NCBI GenBank assembly: GCA_028292485.1
Contig: JAQGMG010000032.1
Coordinates: 1-43,435 of the forward strand
Origin: Rhodocyclales bacterium
Lineage (GTDB): Bacteria; Pseudomonadota; Gammaproteobacteria; Burkholderiales; Rhodocyclaceae
Reading direction: 5' to 3'
DNA length: 43,435 nucleotides
The notes under the pieces were generated by a model. The model had not been told where the DNA came from and ran no database searches. It saw nothing but the letters and a program-made list of their open reading frames with translations. Both the position numbers and the translations under genes were made by a program. Positions 35,021-43,321 of the stretch are shown one piece after another (position 1 is the stretch's first letter; each line of letters opens with the position of its first letter).

Positions 35021-38000
35021 ATGAAAGCATTCTTCAGAATCGTGTTTCACCCGATCCTGCTCACCATTCTCGGCCTGATCGCGCTGGCGCTGGTCATCTG
35101 GTTCGTCGGTCCGCTGTTCTCGTTTGCGGGTTTCGCGCCACTTGGCTCGGAGCTGGTGCGCTGGATCATCATCGCCACCATCGTGTTGATCGTCATCTTG
35201 CGTGCCGTGTGGCGCAAGATCAGGGCGCGCAAGAACAACGCGCAGTTGTTGGATGGCCTGATGAAGAGTGCCGACGCGCCCGGCACGCCGACACAATCGG
35301 AAGAGGTACTGACGCTGCGCAAACGCTTCGAGGAGGCGATGCGCGTGCTCAAGGAAACCCAGGCCGCGCAGAACGCCAAGAAAGGCGGCTTGGCACGCCT
35401 GCTGTCGGTGGGCTCGGCGCGCTACCTGTACGAGCTGCCGTGGTACGTCTTCATCGGCGCGCCAGGCTCGGGCAAGACAACGGCATTGATCAACTCCGGT
35501 CTGCGTTTTCCACTCGCCGAGAAACTCGGCGCACACCAGCTCAAGGGCATCGGTGGCACGCGCAACTGCGACTGGTGGTTTACCGATGAAGCCGTGCTGG
35601 TCGACACCGCCGGCCGCTACACCACGCAGGACTCGAACCAGGCCAGCGACCACGAGGCGTGGCAGGGCTTCATGTCGCTGCTCAAGAAGCATCGGCCACG
35701 TCAGCCGCTCAACGGCGTGCTGCTGACGGTCAGCCTCGGCGATCTGCTGAGCCAGTCAGAGAGCGAATCTGAACGTCATGCTACGGCCCTGCGCACACGC
35801 ATCCAGGAGCTCTACAGCTCGCTCAATGTGCGCCTGCCCATTTACGTGCTGGTCACCAAGGCCGACCTGATCGCGGGCTTCAACGAGTTCTTCAACGATT
35901 TCGGCAAGGAAGCGCGCGACCAGGTGTGGGGCATCACCTTCCCGCCCTCGCCACAAGGCGGCGACAACGCGGCACAGCTCAAGGAATTGCCGACCAAACT
36001 CGATGCACTACGCCAGCGTGTGCTCGATCTCATGCCAACGCGCTTGCGCGAAGAACAGGACCTGACGCGGCGCGGCGCCATTGCGGCCTTCGACCAGCAA
36101 CTGGCGGCGGCCAACCGGCTGCTCGCCGGCTTCCTCGACAAGGTATTCGCACCTTCCGGCTTCGATCAACCAGTAATGGTTCGAGGCGCCTACTTCACCA
36201 GCGGCACGCAGGAAGGCAACCCGATCGACCGCGTCATGTCGAGCCTCGGCGGCGCCTTCGGGCTCGAGCGGCGTGTGCTGCCACCGCAGAGCGGCAGCGG
36301 CAAGAGCTTCTTCATTACGCACCTGCTGCGCGAAGTCGTCTTCGCCGAGCAACGCATCGGCGGCACCAATCTGAAATGGGAACGCCGCCGCAGCATGCTG
36401 CGCCTCGCCGCCATCGCCTGCACCGTGCTTCTCACCATCGGCCTGTTGATTGCGTGGACGCTCAGCTTCAGCAACAACCGCAGCTACATCGGCGAGGTCA
36501 ATGCCAAGGTCAAGACCACGCAAGATGTTGTTGCCAAGGCACGCATCGCCGCGCCCGATGATGTCGTCGGCATTTTGCCGGTGATCGATGCGGTACGCAG
36601 CGTATCGCACACTGCGCATCGGCCCGGCGACGACACACCACTATCGATGCGCTTCGGCCTCGATCAGGGCGACAAGCTCGACGCCGCATCGGACCAGTCC
36701 TATCGCAATCTGCTGCGCGACGTACTGCTGCCACGCATCGCCAATCGCGTCGAAAACCAGTTGCGCAATCTCGACCCGAACAATCTCGAATTCGCCTACG
36801 AGGCGCTCAAGAGCTACCTGATGCTGCACGACGGCCAGCACTTCGATGCCGAATCGCTCAAGGCCTGGATCGGGCTCGACTGGGAGCAGAACCTGCCGCG
36901 CGAAACGACAGCCGAGCAGCGCGCCGATCTGGCGACCTATCTCAACGTCTTGTTCGAAGATGGCGCCGTCACTTCGCCGATTCCGGCAGATGCCAGATTG
37001 ATTTCCACGGTACGCAACCAGCTGTTGCGCTACTCGCTGCCAGATCGCATCTATAGCCGCCTCAAACGGCAAGGTGTCGGCAATGAATTCCCGGCCTTCA
37101 CCGTCGAGAAAACAGTCGGCCCCGCAGGCGCGATCGTATTTACGCGCAAGAGCGGGCAAGCGCTGAATCGCGGCGTACCTGGCCTGTTCACGTTTGACGG
37201 TTATCACAAGGGATTTGCCAAGGTGGTCGAGCGCGTCTCGACGCAACTGGCCGAGGAAGAGCCCTGGGTGCTTGCCACGGCAACCGGCAAACGCAGCGCA
37301 GAGGACGAGAAGAAAATTGCCAATGAAGTGCGCCGCATCTACCTGAACGATTATGTGCGCACCTGGGACAGCTTCATCAATGACATTGGCGTAGCGAAAG
37401 CAGCCAACCTGCAACAGAGCATCCAGATCGCACGCGTCCTTTCCGCCATCGACTCGCCGCTGCCCAAGCTGATGCGTGCGATGTCGCGCGAAACCACGCT
37501 GAGCCTGAAGTCCGGTGACAAGTCGGCCGTCGAAAAAGTGCAGGACAAGCTGTCGGAGACGCAGTCCGACCTCAACAAGCTGTTCAGCAAGGACACCACC
37601 ACGCAGACCGCGATGCCTGCAGGCGGTATCGAGATGATTGTTGACGACCACTTCGCACAACTGCGTCAACTGGTCACCGGGGACGACAAGAGCGCACCGA
37701 TCAATTCGGTGGTCGCTTTGCTCAACGAGGTCTACATCGCCATGTCGGCGACGGAGACCGCCTTGCGCGACAAGGTCGCACCACCGCCGTCCGATGCTGC
37801 TGCCAAGGTCAAGGCCGAGAGCGCGCGCATGCCGGAACCGGTACGCACGCTGATGCAGGACGTGTCGGCCGCCGGCACCGGTCAGGCACTGTCGTCATTG
37901 CGCGAGACGCTGAGCAGCGCGGTGGGCGCGCAGATCGGTCAGTTCTGCACCCAGGCCATCGAGGGGCGTTACCCCTTCATACGCAGCAGTACGCGCGACG

Positions 38001-38596
38001 TAACACGTGAAGACTTCGCGGCACTGTTCGGCCCCGGCGGCAAACTCGATGCGTTCTTCAACCAGAACCTCGCGCAGTACGTCGACACCTCGACGAACCC
38101 CTGGTCGTTCAAGAAGGTGCAGGAACAATCTCTCGGCGGCTCCGGCAACCTGGCGCAGTTCCAGCGCGCCGCAGTGATTCGTGATGTGTTTTTCCGCAGC
38201 GGCGGCATCTTGCGTCTGGAGTTCAAGCCGGTCGACATGGACCCGTCCATCACCAACTTCGTGTTCGATGTCGACGGGCAGTTGATCAAGTACAGCCACG
38301 GCCCGCAAGTACCGCAATCGGTCACCTGGCCCGGCCCCAAAGGCGGCTTGCAGGTGCGCTTGCAGATCACGCCACCCGGCCCGAGCGGCACATCCGGCGC
38401 GGCGCTTGACGGACCGTGGTCCCTGTTCCGCATGCTCGACAAGGCCAACATCCAGCCTTCCAGCGTGCCGGAAAAATTCCGTGTGAGTTTCGCCATCGAT
38501 GGTCGCAACGCGGTCTTCGATGTCACCTCGGGCAGCGTGCAGAACCCTTTCAGACTGCGCGAACTCGCCGAGTTCCGCTGCCCCTCCGGATTGTAG
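35021..38596 (+). CDS. tssM: T6SS inner-membrane protein TssM (IcmF)
   Basis: TssM (1191 aa) spans the periplasm and contacts TssJ. Two N-terminal transmembrane helices lie at about 10-35 and 46-62 and a third near 460 (LAAIACTVLLTIGLLIAWTL). The cytoplasmic domain between has a Walker A GAPGSGKT (146-153) and DTAGRY (195-200), so nucleotide binding is likely retained. The large periplasmic part ends with the DUF1215/C-terminal TssM region (GGILRLEFKPVDMDPSITNF; WSLFRMLDKANIQP). The length is usual. tagF begins 9 nt after its stop. Confidence 0.97.
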   Translation: MKAFFRIVFHPILLTILGLIALALVIWFVGPLFSFAGFAPLGSELVRWIIIATIVLIVILRAVWRKIRARKNNAQLLDGLMKSADAPGTPTQSEEVLTLRKRFEEAMRVLKETQAAQNAKKGGLARLLSVGSARYLYELPWYVFIGAPGSGKTTALINSGLRFPLAEKLGAHQLKGIGGTRNCDWWFTDEAVLVDTAGRYTTQDSNQASDHEAWQGFMSLLKKHRPRQPLNGVLLTVSLGDLLSQSESESERHATALRTRIQELYSSLNVRLPIYVLVTKADLIAGFNEFFNDFGKEARDQVWGITFPPSPQGGDNAAQLKELPTKLDALRQRVLDLMPTRLREEQDLTRRGAIAAFDQQLAAANRLLAGFLDKVFAPSGFDQPVMVRGAYFTSGTQEGNPIDRVMSSLGGAFGLERRVLPPQSGSGKSFFITHLLREVVFAEQRIGGTNLKWERRRSMLRLAAIACTVLLTIGLLIAWTLSFSNNRSYIGEVNAKVKTTQDVVAKARIAAPDDVVGILPVIDAVRSVSHTAHRPGDDTPLSMRFGLDQGDKLDAASDQSYRNLLRDVLLPRIANRVENQLRNLDPNNLEFAYEALKSYLMLHDGQHFDAESLKAWIGLDWEQNLPRETTAEQRADLATYLNVLFEDGAVTSPIPADARLISTVRNQLLRYSLPDRIYSRLKRQGVGNEFPAFTVEKTVGPAGAIVFTRKSGQALNRGVPGLFTFDGYHKGFAKVVERVSTQLAEEEPWVLATATGKRSAEDEKKIANEVRRIYLNDYVRTWDSFINDIGVAKAANLQQSIQIARVLSAIDSPLPKLMRAMSRETTLSLKSGDKSAVEKVQDKLSETQSDLNKLFSKDTTTQTAMPAGGIEMIVDDHFAQLRQLVTGDDKSAPINSVVALLNEVYIAMSATETALRDKVAPPPSDAAAKVKAESARMPEPVRTLMQDVSAAGTGQALSSLRETLSSAVGAQIGQFCTQAIEGRYPFIRSSTRDVTREDFAALFGPGGKLDAFFNQNLAQYVDTSTNPWSFKKVQEQSLGGSGNLAQFQRAAVIRDVFFRSGGILRLEFKPVDMDPSITNFVFDVDGQLIKYSHGPQVPQSVTWPGPKGGLQVRLQITPPGPSGTSGAALDGPWSLFRMLDKANIQPSSVPEKFRVSFAIDGRNAVFDVTSGSVQNPFRLRELAEFRCPSGL

Positions 38597-38605
38597 AAAG
38601 CCGCC

Positions 38606-39325
38606 ATGGACATGACGCCTGCATGGTATGGAAAACTGCCCGCGCTCGGTGACTTCGCCAGCCGGCGGCTGCCGCCAGCCTTCCTCGCCGACTGGGACGC
38701 CTGGCTGCAGCGCGGCATGGCCTACAGCCAACAACACCTGGGCAGCGACTGGCTGGATACCTACCTCACCTCCAATGTGTGGAGCTTCATCCTGGCGCCC
38801 AACACCATCGACTCATCGACCTGGGCAGGCATCGTGCTGCCCTCGGTGGACCGCGTGGGTCGCTATTTCCCGCTGACGATCTGCGCGTCACTGGCCGACT
38901 TCAGTTTCGAGCCACATAGCATTGCAGCGCTCGAAGAATGGGTGAATCAGCTGGAAGCCGCTGCGCGCGCAGGCCTCGATGCCAATGCCAGTATCGACAG
39001 TTTCGAAGCAGTACTCGCCAACTGCCCCGCGCCGCCGGCCGCTGTGTCTTCGCCATCACTACTGCGCGCCGAAATGGGCGCCGCCGCCTTCGCCCACGCC
39101 CTGAGCCAACGCGCCGCTTTCGAACGCATCGAAACCGGCCCGAACGTCGGCCTGGAAGCCTTGACCCGTCTGGCTGGCGGCCATTTGATGGGGCAACTGT
39201 TCGGCGGCTACAGCCTGTGGTGGTGCCACAACGAAGCCAACGCCCTGGGCGGCTTCGTCTGCCAGGGCATGCCAAGTCCCAGTGTATTTGCGCGCATGCT
39301 GCAATACACTCCGGAGCAATCGTAG
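38606..39325 (+). CDS. tagF: T6SS regulator TagF (ImpM family)
   Basis: TagF (239 aa) starts with the family signature WYGKLPALGDFASRRLP and continues LADWDAWLQRGMAYS, VWSFILAPN and VGRYFPLTI. In other systems TagF represses T6SS assembly after translation, through Fha, and may be fused to PppA; here the two are separate genes more than 20 kb apart. It follows tssM by 9 nt. Confidence 0.95.
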   Translation: MDMTPAWYGKLPALGDFASRRLPPAFLADWDAWLQRGMAYSQQHLGSDWLDTYLTSNVWSFILAPNTIDSSTWAGIVLPSVDRVGRYFPLTICASLADFSFEPHSIAALEEWVNQLEAAARAGLDANASIDSFEAVLANCPAPPAAVSSPSLLRAEMGAAAFAHALSQRAAFERIETGPNVGLEALTRLAGGHLMGQLFGGYSLWWCHNEANALGGFVCQGMPSPSVFARMLQYTPEQS

Positions 39326-39342
39326 GTGAACACAGGATGCAA

Positions 39343-39366
39343 GGTGGGTTCGCAAGGCAACCCACC
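39343..39366 (+). terminator. Hairpin in the tagF-kinase gap
   Basis: GGTGGGTT (39343-39350) pairs perfectly with AACCCACC (39359-39366) around an 8-base loop, 18 nt after the tagF stop. No T run follows. The 136-nt gap has nothing else clear, so read-through into the second kinase gene is likely. Confidence 0.45.
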
Positions 39367-39461
39367 GCTCTCCGTATGCGCAAGTGGTGGATTGCCATTG
39401 CACTCCGAACCCGCCCTGCGCAGTGTGAGAGAGAAATCGGTACGACGGAGCGGTAAAGCCA

Positions 39462-41558
39462 GTGTCTGACAAGGCGAACAACGACGACGACAAGACCATC
39501 GTGCTGAGCGAGACCACGCTGCCACCGTCTCAGTTGCCTGCCGAGCCGTCGCCCCAACAGCACAACTTCCTGCAGGTCGGCACCATGCTCGGCGAGTTCG
39601 AGATCATCGGCCTGGTCGGCGAAGGCGGTTTCGGCATCGTCTATCTCGCGCAAGATCATTCGCTGCAACGCAAGGTCGCACTCAAGGAATACATGCCCGC
39701 TTCGCTCGCCTCGCGCGGGTCGGACTCCTATGTATCGGTGCGCTCGGAACGCCATCGCGAAACCTTCGAAATCGGCCGCCGCAGCTTCGTCAATGAAGCG
39801 CACCTGCTGGCGCAATTCGACCACCCCGCCCTCGTCAAGGTTTACCGCTTCTGGGAAGCCAATGGCACCGCCTATATGGCAATGCCATTCTACGAAGGCA
39901 AGACGCTGCGCGACGCCTTGTTCGAGCGCAGCACGCCGCCAGACGAAGCCTGGATCAAGAAAATCCTCGCACCCGTCATCGACTCGCTTGAACTGATCCA
40001 CAAAGAGAACTGCTACCACCGCGACATCGCGCCAGACAACATCATGCTGTTGCGCGGCGACCGGCCGGTGTTGCTCGACTTCGGCGCCGCACGGCGCGTC
40101 ATCAGCGACATGACGCAGGCATTGACCGTCATTCTCAAGCCCGGCTATGCGCCCATCGAGCAATACGCCGAAATGCCGGGCATGCGTCAGGGGCCATGGA
40201 CCGACGTGTACGCGCTGGCCGCAGTCGTCTATTTCATGATCGCCGGCAGAACGCCACCGCCCGCCGTCGGCCGCATGATGCAGGACAGCTACAAGCCGTT
40301 GGCCGTCGAAGCGGCCGGCCAATTCAGTGAAGACTTCCTGCGTGGCATAGACAAGTCGCTCGGCGTGCGCGCCAATGATCGCCCGCAATCGATGGCCGAG
40401 ATGCGCGAACTGCTCGGCATGAGCGGGCGCTCCACGCTTATCTCCAGACCGCGCCCCGCTCAACCGGTCACGCCTCCCGCTGTTGCACCCAAGCCGGTAA
40501 AAATCGCCAAGCCCGAAAAGCCAAAAAAACCGGAGAAGGTGCGCCCTCAGCCAACACCGAAGTCCGACACCGCAACGGCTGGCAACAAGCGCGGAGCACT
40601 CATCGCCGGCGCGAGCCTGATCGTCGCTGGAGGCATTGCAACCGCGTTGCTGTTACCGGATAAGCATGCCGGGCAAACGACAATCCCACCAAGTCTGGCG
40701 GCAGCCAAACCCGAGAAAGCGCCAGAGCCCACGCCTCCAGCCGTGGCACCGCCGAAGACGGCAATCCCTCAGCCAGCACCGGCCGCAAGCGCGCCCAGTA
40801 CAAGCGTTCAATCCTCGCTCGCAGCATCCAGCGCGGCACGACCCGTCATCAGCTCGCTCACACAGGCAATACAGACCGTCGTCGCTGGCGCAGATCCAAA
40901 GATCACGCTCAAGCTCGACACACCGCGCACTGTCACCCTCGGCAGCGATACGCTGCGGTTAAGTCTGAGTAGCAACACGGCGGGACATCTCTACCTCTTC
41001 CTGTGGGACAAAGCCGAAGACAAGCTCTACCGCCTCTTCCCCAACGACACCGACACCGACAATTCCCTGTCAGCAGGCAAGACCTTTTCAGTGCCACGCA
41101 CGCAGCTGACTACGCCATGGGCATATGCAGCACGCACCCCGCAAGGCGACTGGCAGGTGCTCGCCGTGGTGTCAGAGCGCGAGCGCAGCTTCGCCACGGC
41201 AGGAACGGGCAAGGAAGCCGGCATGCCCGTCACCATCCGCAGCGCACTCGAAGCACGCTTCACGCACGGCGCGAGTTACGAAGCACTGATCGGCGATGCG
41301 GTCTGCAAGACAGGTGAAGCCTGCACCGATCACTACGGCGCCAGCACAGCGACCATCAGCGAAGTCGCGCCGCCTCCACCGCCCGAACCGAAACCCGAGC
41401 CAGCCAAACCCGTCAGGCCGGCGAAGAAAGAAGCAACGGTAAAAACGCCACCAGAGCCCAAGCCAGCGAAACCTGCCAAGCGCGGCACGTCCCCCGAAGC
41501 GGAGCGCGAGTACTTGCGGAAACTCAATCAAGGCCTGGACAGTCTCGTGCAGCCCTGA
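39462..41558 (+). CDS. ppkA: Hanks-type Ser/Thr protein kinase, T6SS PpkA-like, with C-terminal DUF4384-like domain (second copy)
   Basis: The 698-aa product has the same build as the kinase at 13586. Kinase domain about 43-320: GEGGFGIVYLAQDHSLQRKV with K75 in VALKEY, HRDIAPDN (186-193), DFGAARR (206-212). A Lys/Pro-rich segment (about 340-370), one transmembrane helix (ALIAGASLIVAGGIATALLL) and a long Pro/Ala linker follow. The DUF4384-like domain comes last (GHLYLFLWDKAEDKLYRLFP). From the catalytic loop through the activation segment the two kinases are almost identical, while linkers and C-termini differ, so this is an old duplication under constraint. The start is GTG. KTIVL (T12) is a possible FHA docking site. 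It is the last gene of the rightward operon. Confidence 0.93.
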   Translation: MSDKANNDDDKTIVLSETTLPPSQLPAEPSPQQHNFLQVGTMLGEFEIIGLVGEGGFGIVYLAQDHSLQRKVALKEYMPASLASRGSDSYVSVRSERHRETFEIGRRSFVNEAHLLAQFDHPALVKVYRFWEANGTAYMAMPFYEGKTLRDALFERSTPPDEAWIKKILAPVIDSLELIHKENCYHRDIAPDNIMLLRGDRPVLLDFGAARRVISDMTQALTVILKPGYAPIEQYAEMPGMRQGPWTDVYALAAVVYFMIAGRTPPPAVGRMMQDSYKPLAVEAAGQFSEDFLRGIDKSLGVRANDRPQSMAEMRELLGMSGRSTLISRPRPAQPVTPPAVAPKPVKIAKPEKPKKPEKVRPQPTPKSDTATAGNKRGALIAGASLIVAGGIATALLLPDKHAGQTTIPPSLAAAKPEKAPEPTPPAVAPPKTAIPQPAPAASAPSTSVQSSLAASSAARPVISSLTQAIQTVVAGADPKITLKLDTPRTVTLGSDTLRLSLSSNTAGHLYLFLWDKAEDKLYRLFPNDTDTDNSLSAGKTFSVPRTQLTTPWAYAARTPQGDWQVLAVVSERERSFATAGTGKEAGMPVTIRSALEARFTHGASYEALIGDAVCKTGEACTDHYGASTATISEVAPPPPPEPKPEPAKPVRPAKKEATVKTPPEPKPAKPAKRGTSPEAEREYLRKLNQGLDSLVQP

Positions 41559-41793
41559 TGCTTTGCGCACGGCCCTGCACGATGCGAATCGCCAAGGCGA
41601 CGCTGTCAGGCGGCCTCTCGACCAATCCACCCTTCCCGCGAGACATTCATCCGGGCAAAGGACATGTCTGGAGCATACGCATCGCACCTCTTCCCTCCGG
41701 GACAAACCAACGGCATGATGTAGTCCACAATCCAAATGTGATATCCGACACGTTATGCGACACGCAATCACCCCAACACATTGATATCTAAAC

Positions 41794-41849
41794 AGACAAA
41801 AATGTCCCGTCTTTTTTATCCGACAGATTTTTTGGACACTTTGTCGTCT
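41794..41849. other. Dyad and T-run between the last kinase and the first cassette boundary
   Basis: The 298-nt gap 41559-41856 holds no gene. AGAC (41794-41797) and TGTCC (41803-41807) face GGACA (41834-41838) and GTCT (41846-41849). A 4-bp hairpin (GACA/TGTC) precedes TTTTTT at 41812-41817, a weak terminator for the T6SS operon. Farther left, CGACACG occurs at 41746-41752 and 41758-41764, 12 bp apart. The dyad ends only 8 bases before the core site and may be part of an attI-like structure. Confidence 0.35.
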
Positions 41850-41856
41850 ACCTCAC

Positions 41857-41863
41857 GTTAGGG
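41857..41863 (+). other. Left core recombination site of the cassette array (attI-like or remnant attC)
   Basis: GTTAGGG at 41857-41863 is the left boundary of the first cassette. It deviates from GTTRRRY at the last base, but it is confirmed internally: GTTAGGGGC here is the exact 9-nt reverse complement of the R'' end of the first attC (GCCCCTAAC, 42236-42244), as expected for the two ends of one cassette. A full attC stem cannot be recognised to its left, so this may be attI. Confidence 0.65.
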
Positions 41864-42237
41864 GCAATATGCTCTTCACATTCACGTGTCGTGTGTGTTG
41901 TTCGTTTCGTTGTTTGAGTTCGCCACATTGCGTCGGCAACCACACTTGAAGTTTTAGGCCTGCTCCAGATCGACGGCCTGTGCGGCTTCGCGAACGAACA
42001 AGGCAAAAAGACAAAGCTCAGTGTGTGCTGGTTTGAGGTGTGGCCGTGTGCCAAAATGAAAGACAGTTTGGTTGCCACATCGAGCGTACGGCATAGTTTG
42101 AAAGAGGCACAGCAACGTGCCTACCCGGAGAGGCAATACTGGGGCGGTTCTTCGGGCAGGTGTTTTACGGCATTTACAGCTCGGGGTTACATGCTGCAGG
42201 TTCTCACCAGCTTTCGTTGTGCTCGTTCCTCCGCCGC

Positions 42238-42327
42238 CCCTAACATGGCGGTCGAGGTGGACGGCTGCAAGCTGCGCTTGCAGTTCCCTTCGCTTCGCTC
42301 CGGCCGCCCCCCACCTCTACGTTAGAC
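42238..42327 (+). other. attC site of cassette 1
   Basis: R'' is CCCTAAC at 42238-42244 and R' is GTTAGAC at 42321-42327. Between them GAGGTGG faces CCACCTC near the ends, and an inner hairpin CTGCAAGC/GCTTGCAG marks the folded bottom-strand form. Total length is 90 nt. Confidence 0.88.
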
Positions 42328-42334
42328 ACAGCAA

Positions 42335-42739
42335 ATGCGCCGCTCAATCAAAATTTCTGCCATTGTTTCTGCTGTCGTTATTTCTAGCGCTGGAGTCTTT
42401 TCTTTAGGTTACTGGCAAGGCTATGAAGCTTCTTTTGGACAAGCAGCCTTGACTCAAGGCATGTTTACTGTCACAGCCTTAGATTTTTTAAGGGCAGGGG
42501 AAACCGAAAGTACGCAGGCGAATTTGGAACTCACTCTCGATATGTATGTTTTAGCGAGAGCGAACTATGAAGACAATCCCTTGCTTGTCTCAAAGTACTT
42601 TGAGAAAACGACATATGAGCCAGGTTTCTACAACATGCCGCTACGCTCGGTGCGAAATTACCGCAAGAAATATCCACCAAGAATTCAAGATAAAGAGTCA
42701 CTGAAGAAAATATTTCGGGTACTTAACGAAAAGAAATGA
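42335..42739 (+). CDS. Cassette 2 protein: small membrane-anchored hypothetical
   Basis: The product (134 aa) begins with a basic N-terminus and one hydrophobic segment at about residues 6-26 (ISAIVSAVVISSAGVFSLGY), an uncleaved anchor or signal peptide. The rest is soluble and polar (NLELTLDMYVLARANYEDNP; a basic end RNYRKKYPPRIQ). The ATG is 14 bases from the cassette boundary, as is usual in gene cassettes, and the stop is 29 bases before attC. I do not recognise the family. Codon use is AT-richer than in the T6SS genes. Confidence 0.75.
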   Translation: MRRSIKISAIVSAVVISSAGVFSLGYWQGYEASFGQAALTQGMFTVTALDFLRAGETESTQANLELTLDMYVLARANYEDNPLLVSKYFEKTTYEPGFYNMPLRSVRNYRKKYPPRIQDKESLKKIFRVLNEKK

Positions 42740-42767
42740 GCCTAATCAACAGCGAAGTTCAACCCCG

Positions 42768-42857
42768 GTCTAACCCGGCAGTCGAGAGGGACGGCCACAA
42801 GCTGCGCTTGTGGTTCCCTACGCTTCGCTCCGGCCGCCCCTCACTTCTACGTTAGAC
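42768..42857 (+). other. attC site of cassette 2
   Basis: R'' GTCTAAC (42768-42774) and R' GTTAGAC (42851-42857) are exact reverse complements. The interior repeats the plan of the first site, with inner hairpin CACAAGC/GCTTGTG and the shared GCTTCGCTCCGG block. Length is 90 nt. Confidence 0.92.
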
Positions 42858-42882
42858 GTCGCCGCTTTCGGAAGGCCATTGA

Positions 42883-43179
42883 ATGAGCGAACTATCTCAA
42901 GAGCAACAAGAGCAATTAAACGGAGCGCTATCCGAGTTCGTTGGAGCGTTCGAAGTTGTGTTCCGGTACGACTGGGAATACACAACCGTGATGATAGGCA
43001 ACGAAGAGCCTAACTTTCTTGAGCCAGGGGTTGAGGACGAAAGTGAAGATTGGGGGGCTCGCGGCGCGCTCCTTGAGAAATACCGCAATCTTGTCTCAAT
43101 CATGAAAATTCGCGGTATGTCGCCTACCTTCCCGTTTCCACTTGAGCATTTGCCTGGGAAGCCAACGCGTCAGTGGTAG
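42883..43179 (+). CDS. Cassette 3 protein: small acidic hypothetical
   Basis: The product (98 aa) is soluble and acidic, with no signal peptide. It contains SEFVGAFEVVFRYDWEYT and a Glu/Asp-rich stretch (EPGVEDESEDWGARGALLEKYRN). The ATG lies 26 bases after a core site and the stop 45 bases before the next attC. Its layout recalls small cassette proteins and some immunity proteins, but I cannot assign it. Confidence 0.72.
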   Translation: MSELSQEQQEQLNGALSEFVGAFEVVFRYDWEYTTVMIGNEEPNFLEPGVEDESEDWGARGALLEKYRNLVSIMKIRGMSPTFPFPLEHLPGKPTRQW

Positions 43180-43224
43180 GAAGTTCACAAGTAAATGTCG
43201 AAACCCAAAAGTAATGAAGAACAC

Positions 43225-43317
43225 GTCTAACACTACAGTCGAGGGGATCGCCAAAAGCTGCGCTTTTGGTTCCCTTCGCGCTGCGCGCTCCGGCGTCCCC
43301 TCACTTCCACGTTAGGC
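43225..43317 (+). other. attC site of cassette 3
   Basis: R'' GTCTAAC (43225-43231) and R' GTTAGGC (43311-43317) bound a 93-nt site with inner hairpin CCAAAAGC/GCTTTTGG and GGGGA facing TCCCC. R' differs from R'' because it belongs to the next cassette, exactly as the cassette model predicts. Confidence 0.92.
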
Positions 43318-43321
43318 CTTC

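Noticed and set aside
41848..42136. Minus-strand ORFs across the first cassette
   Set aside because: The longer one crosses the cassette boundary at 41857, and neither shows a convincing protein pattern.
42023..42325. A 100-codon plus-strand ORF at the end of cassette 1
   Set aside because: Its last 26 codons translate the attC site, its GTG start is arbitrary in a longer open frame, and no ribosome site is seen; kept only as a doubtful trace in the findings.
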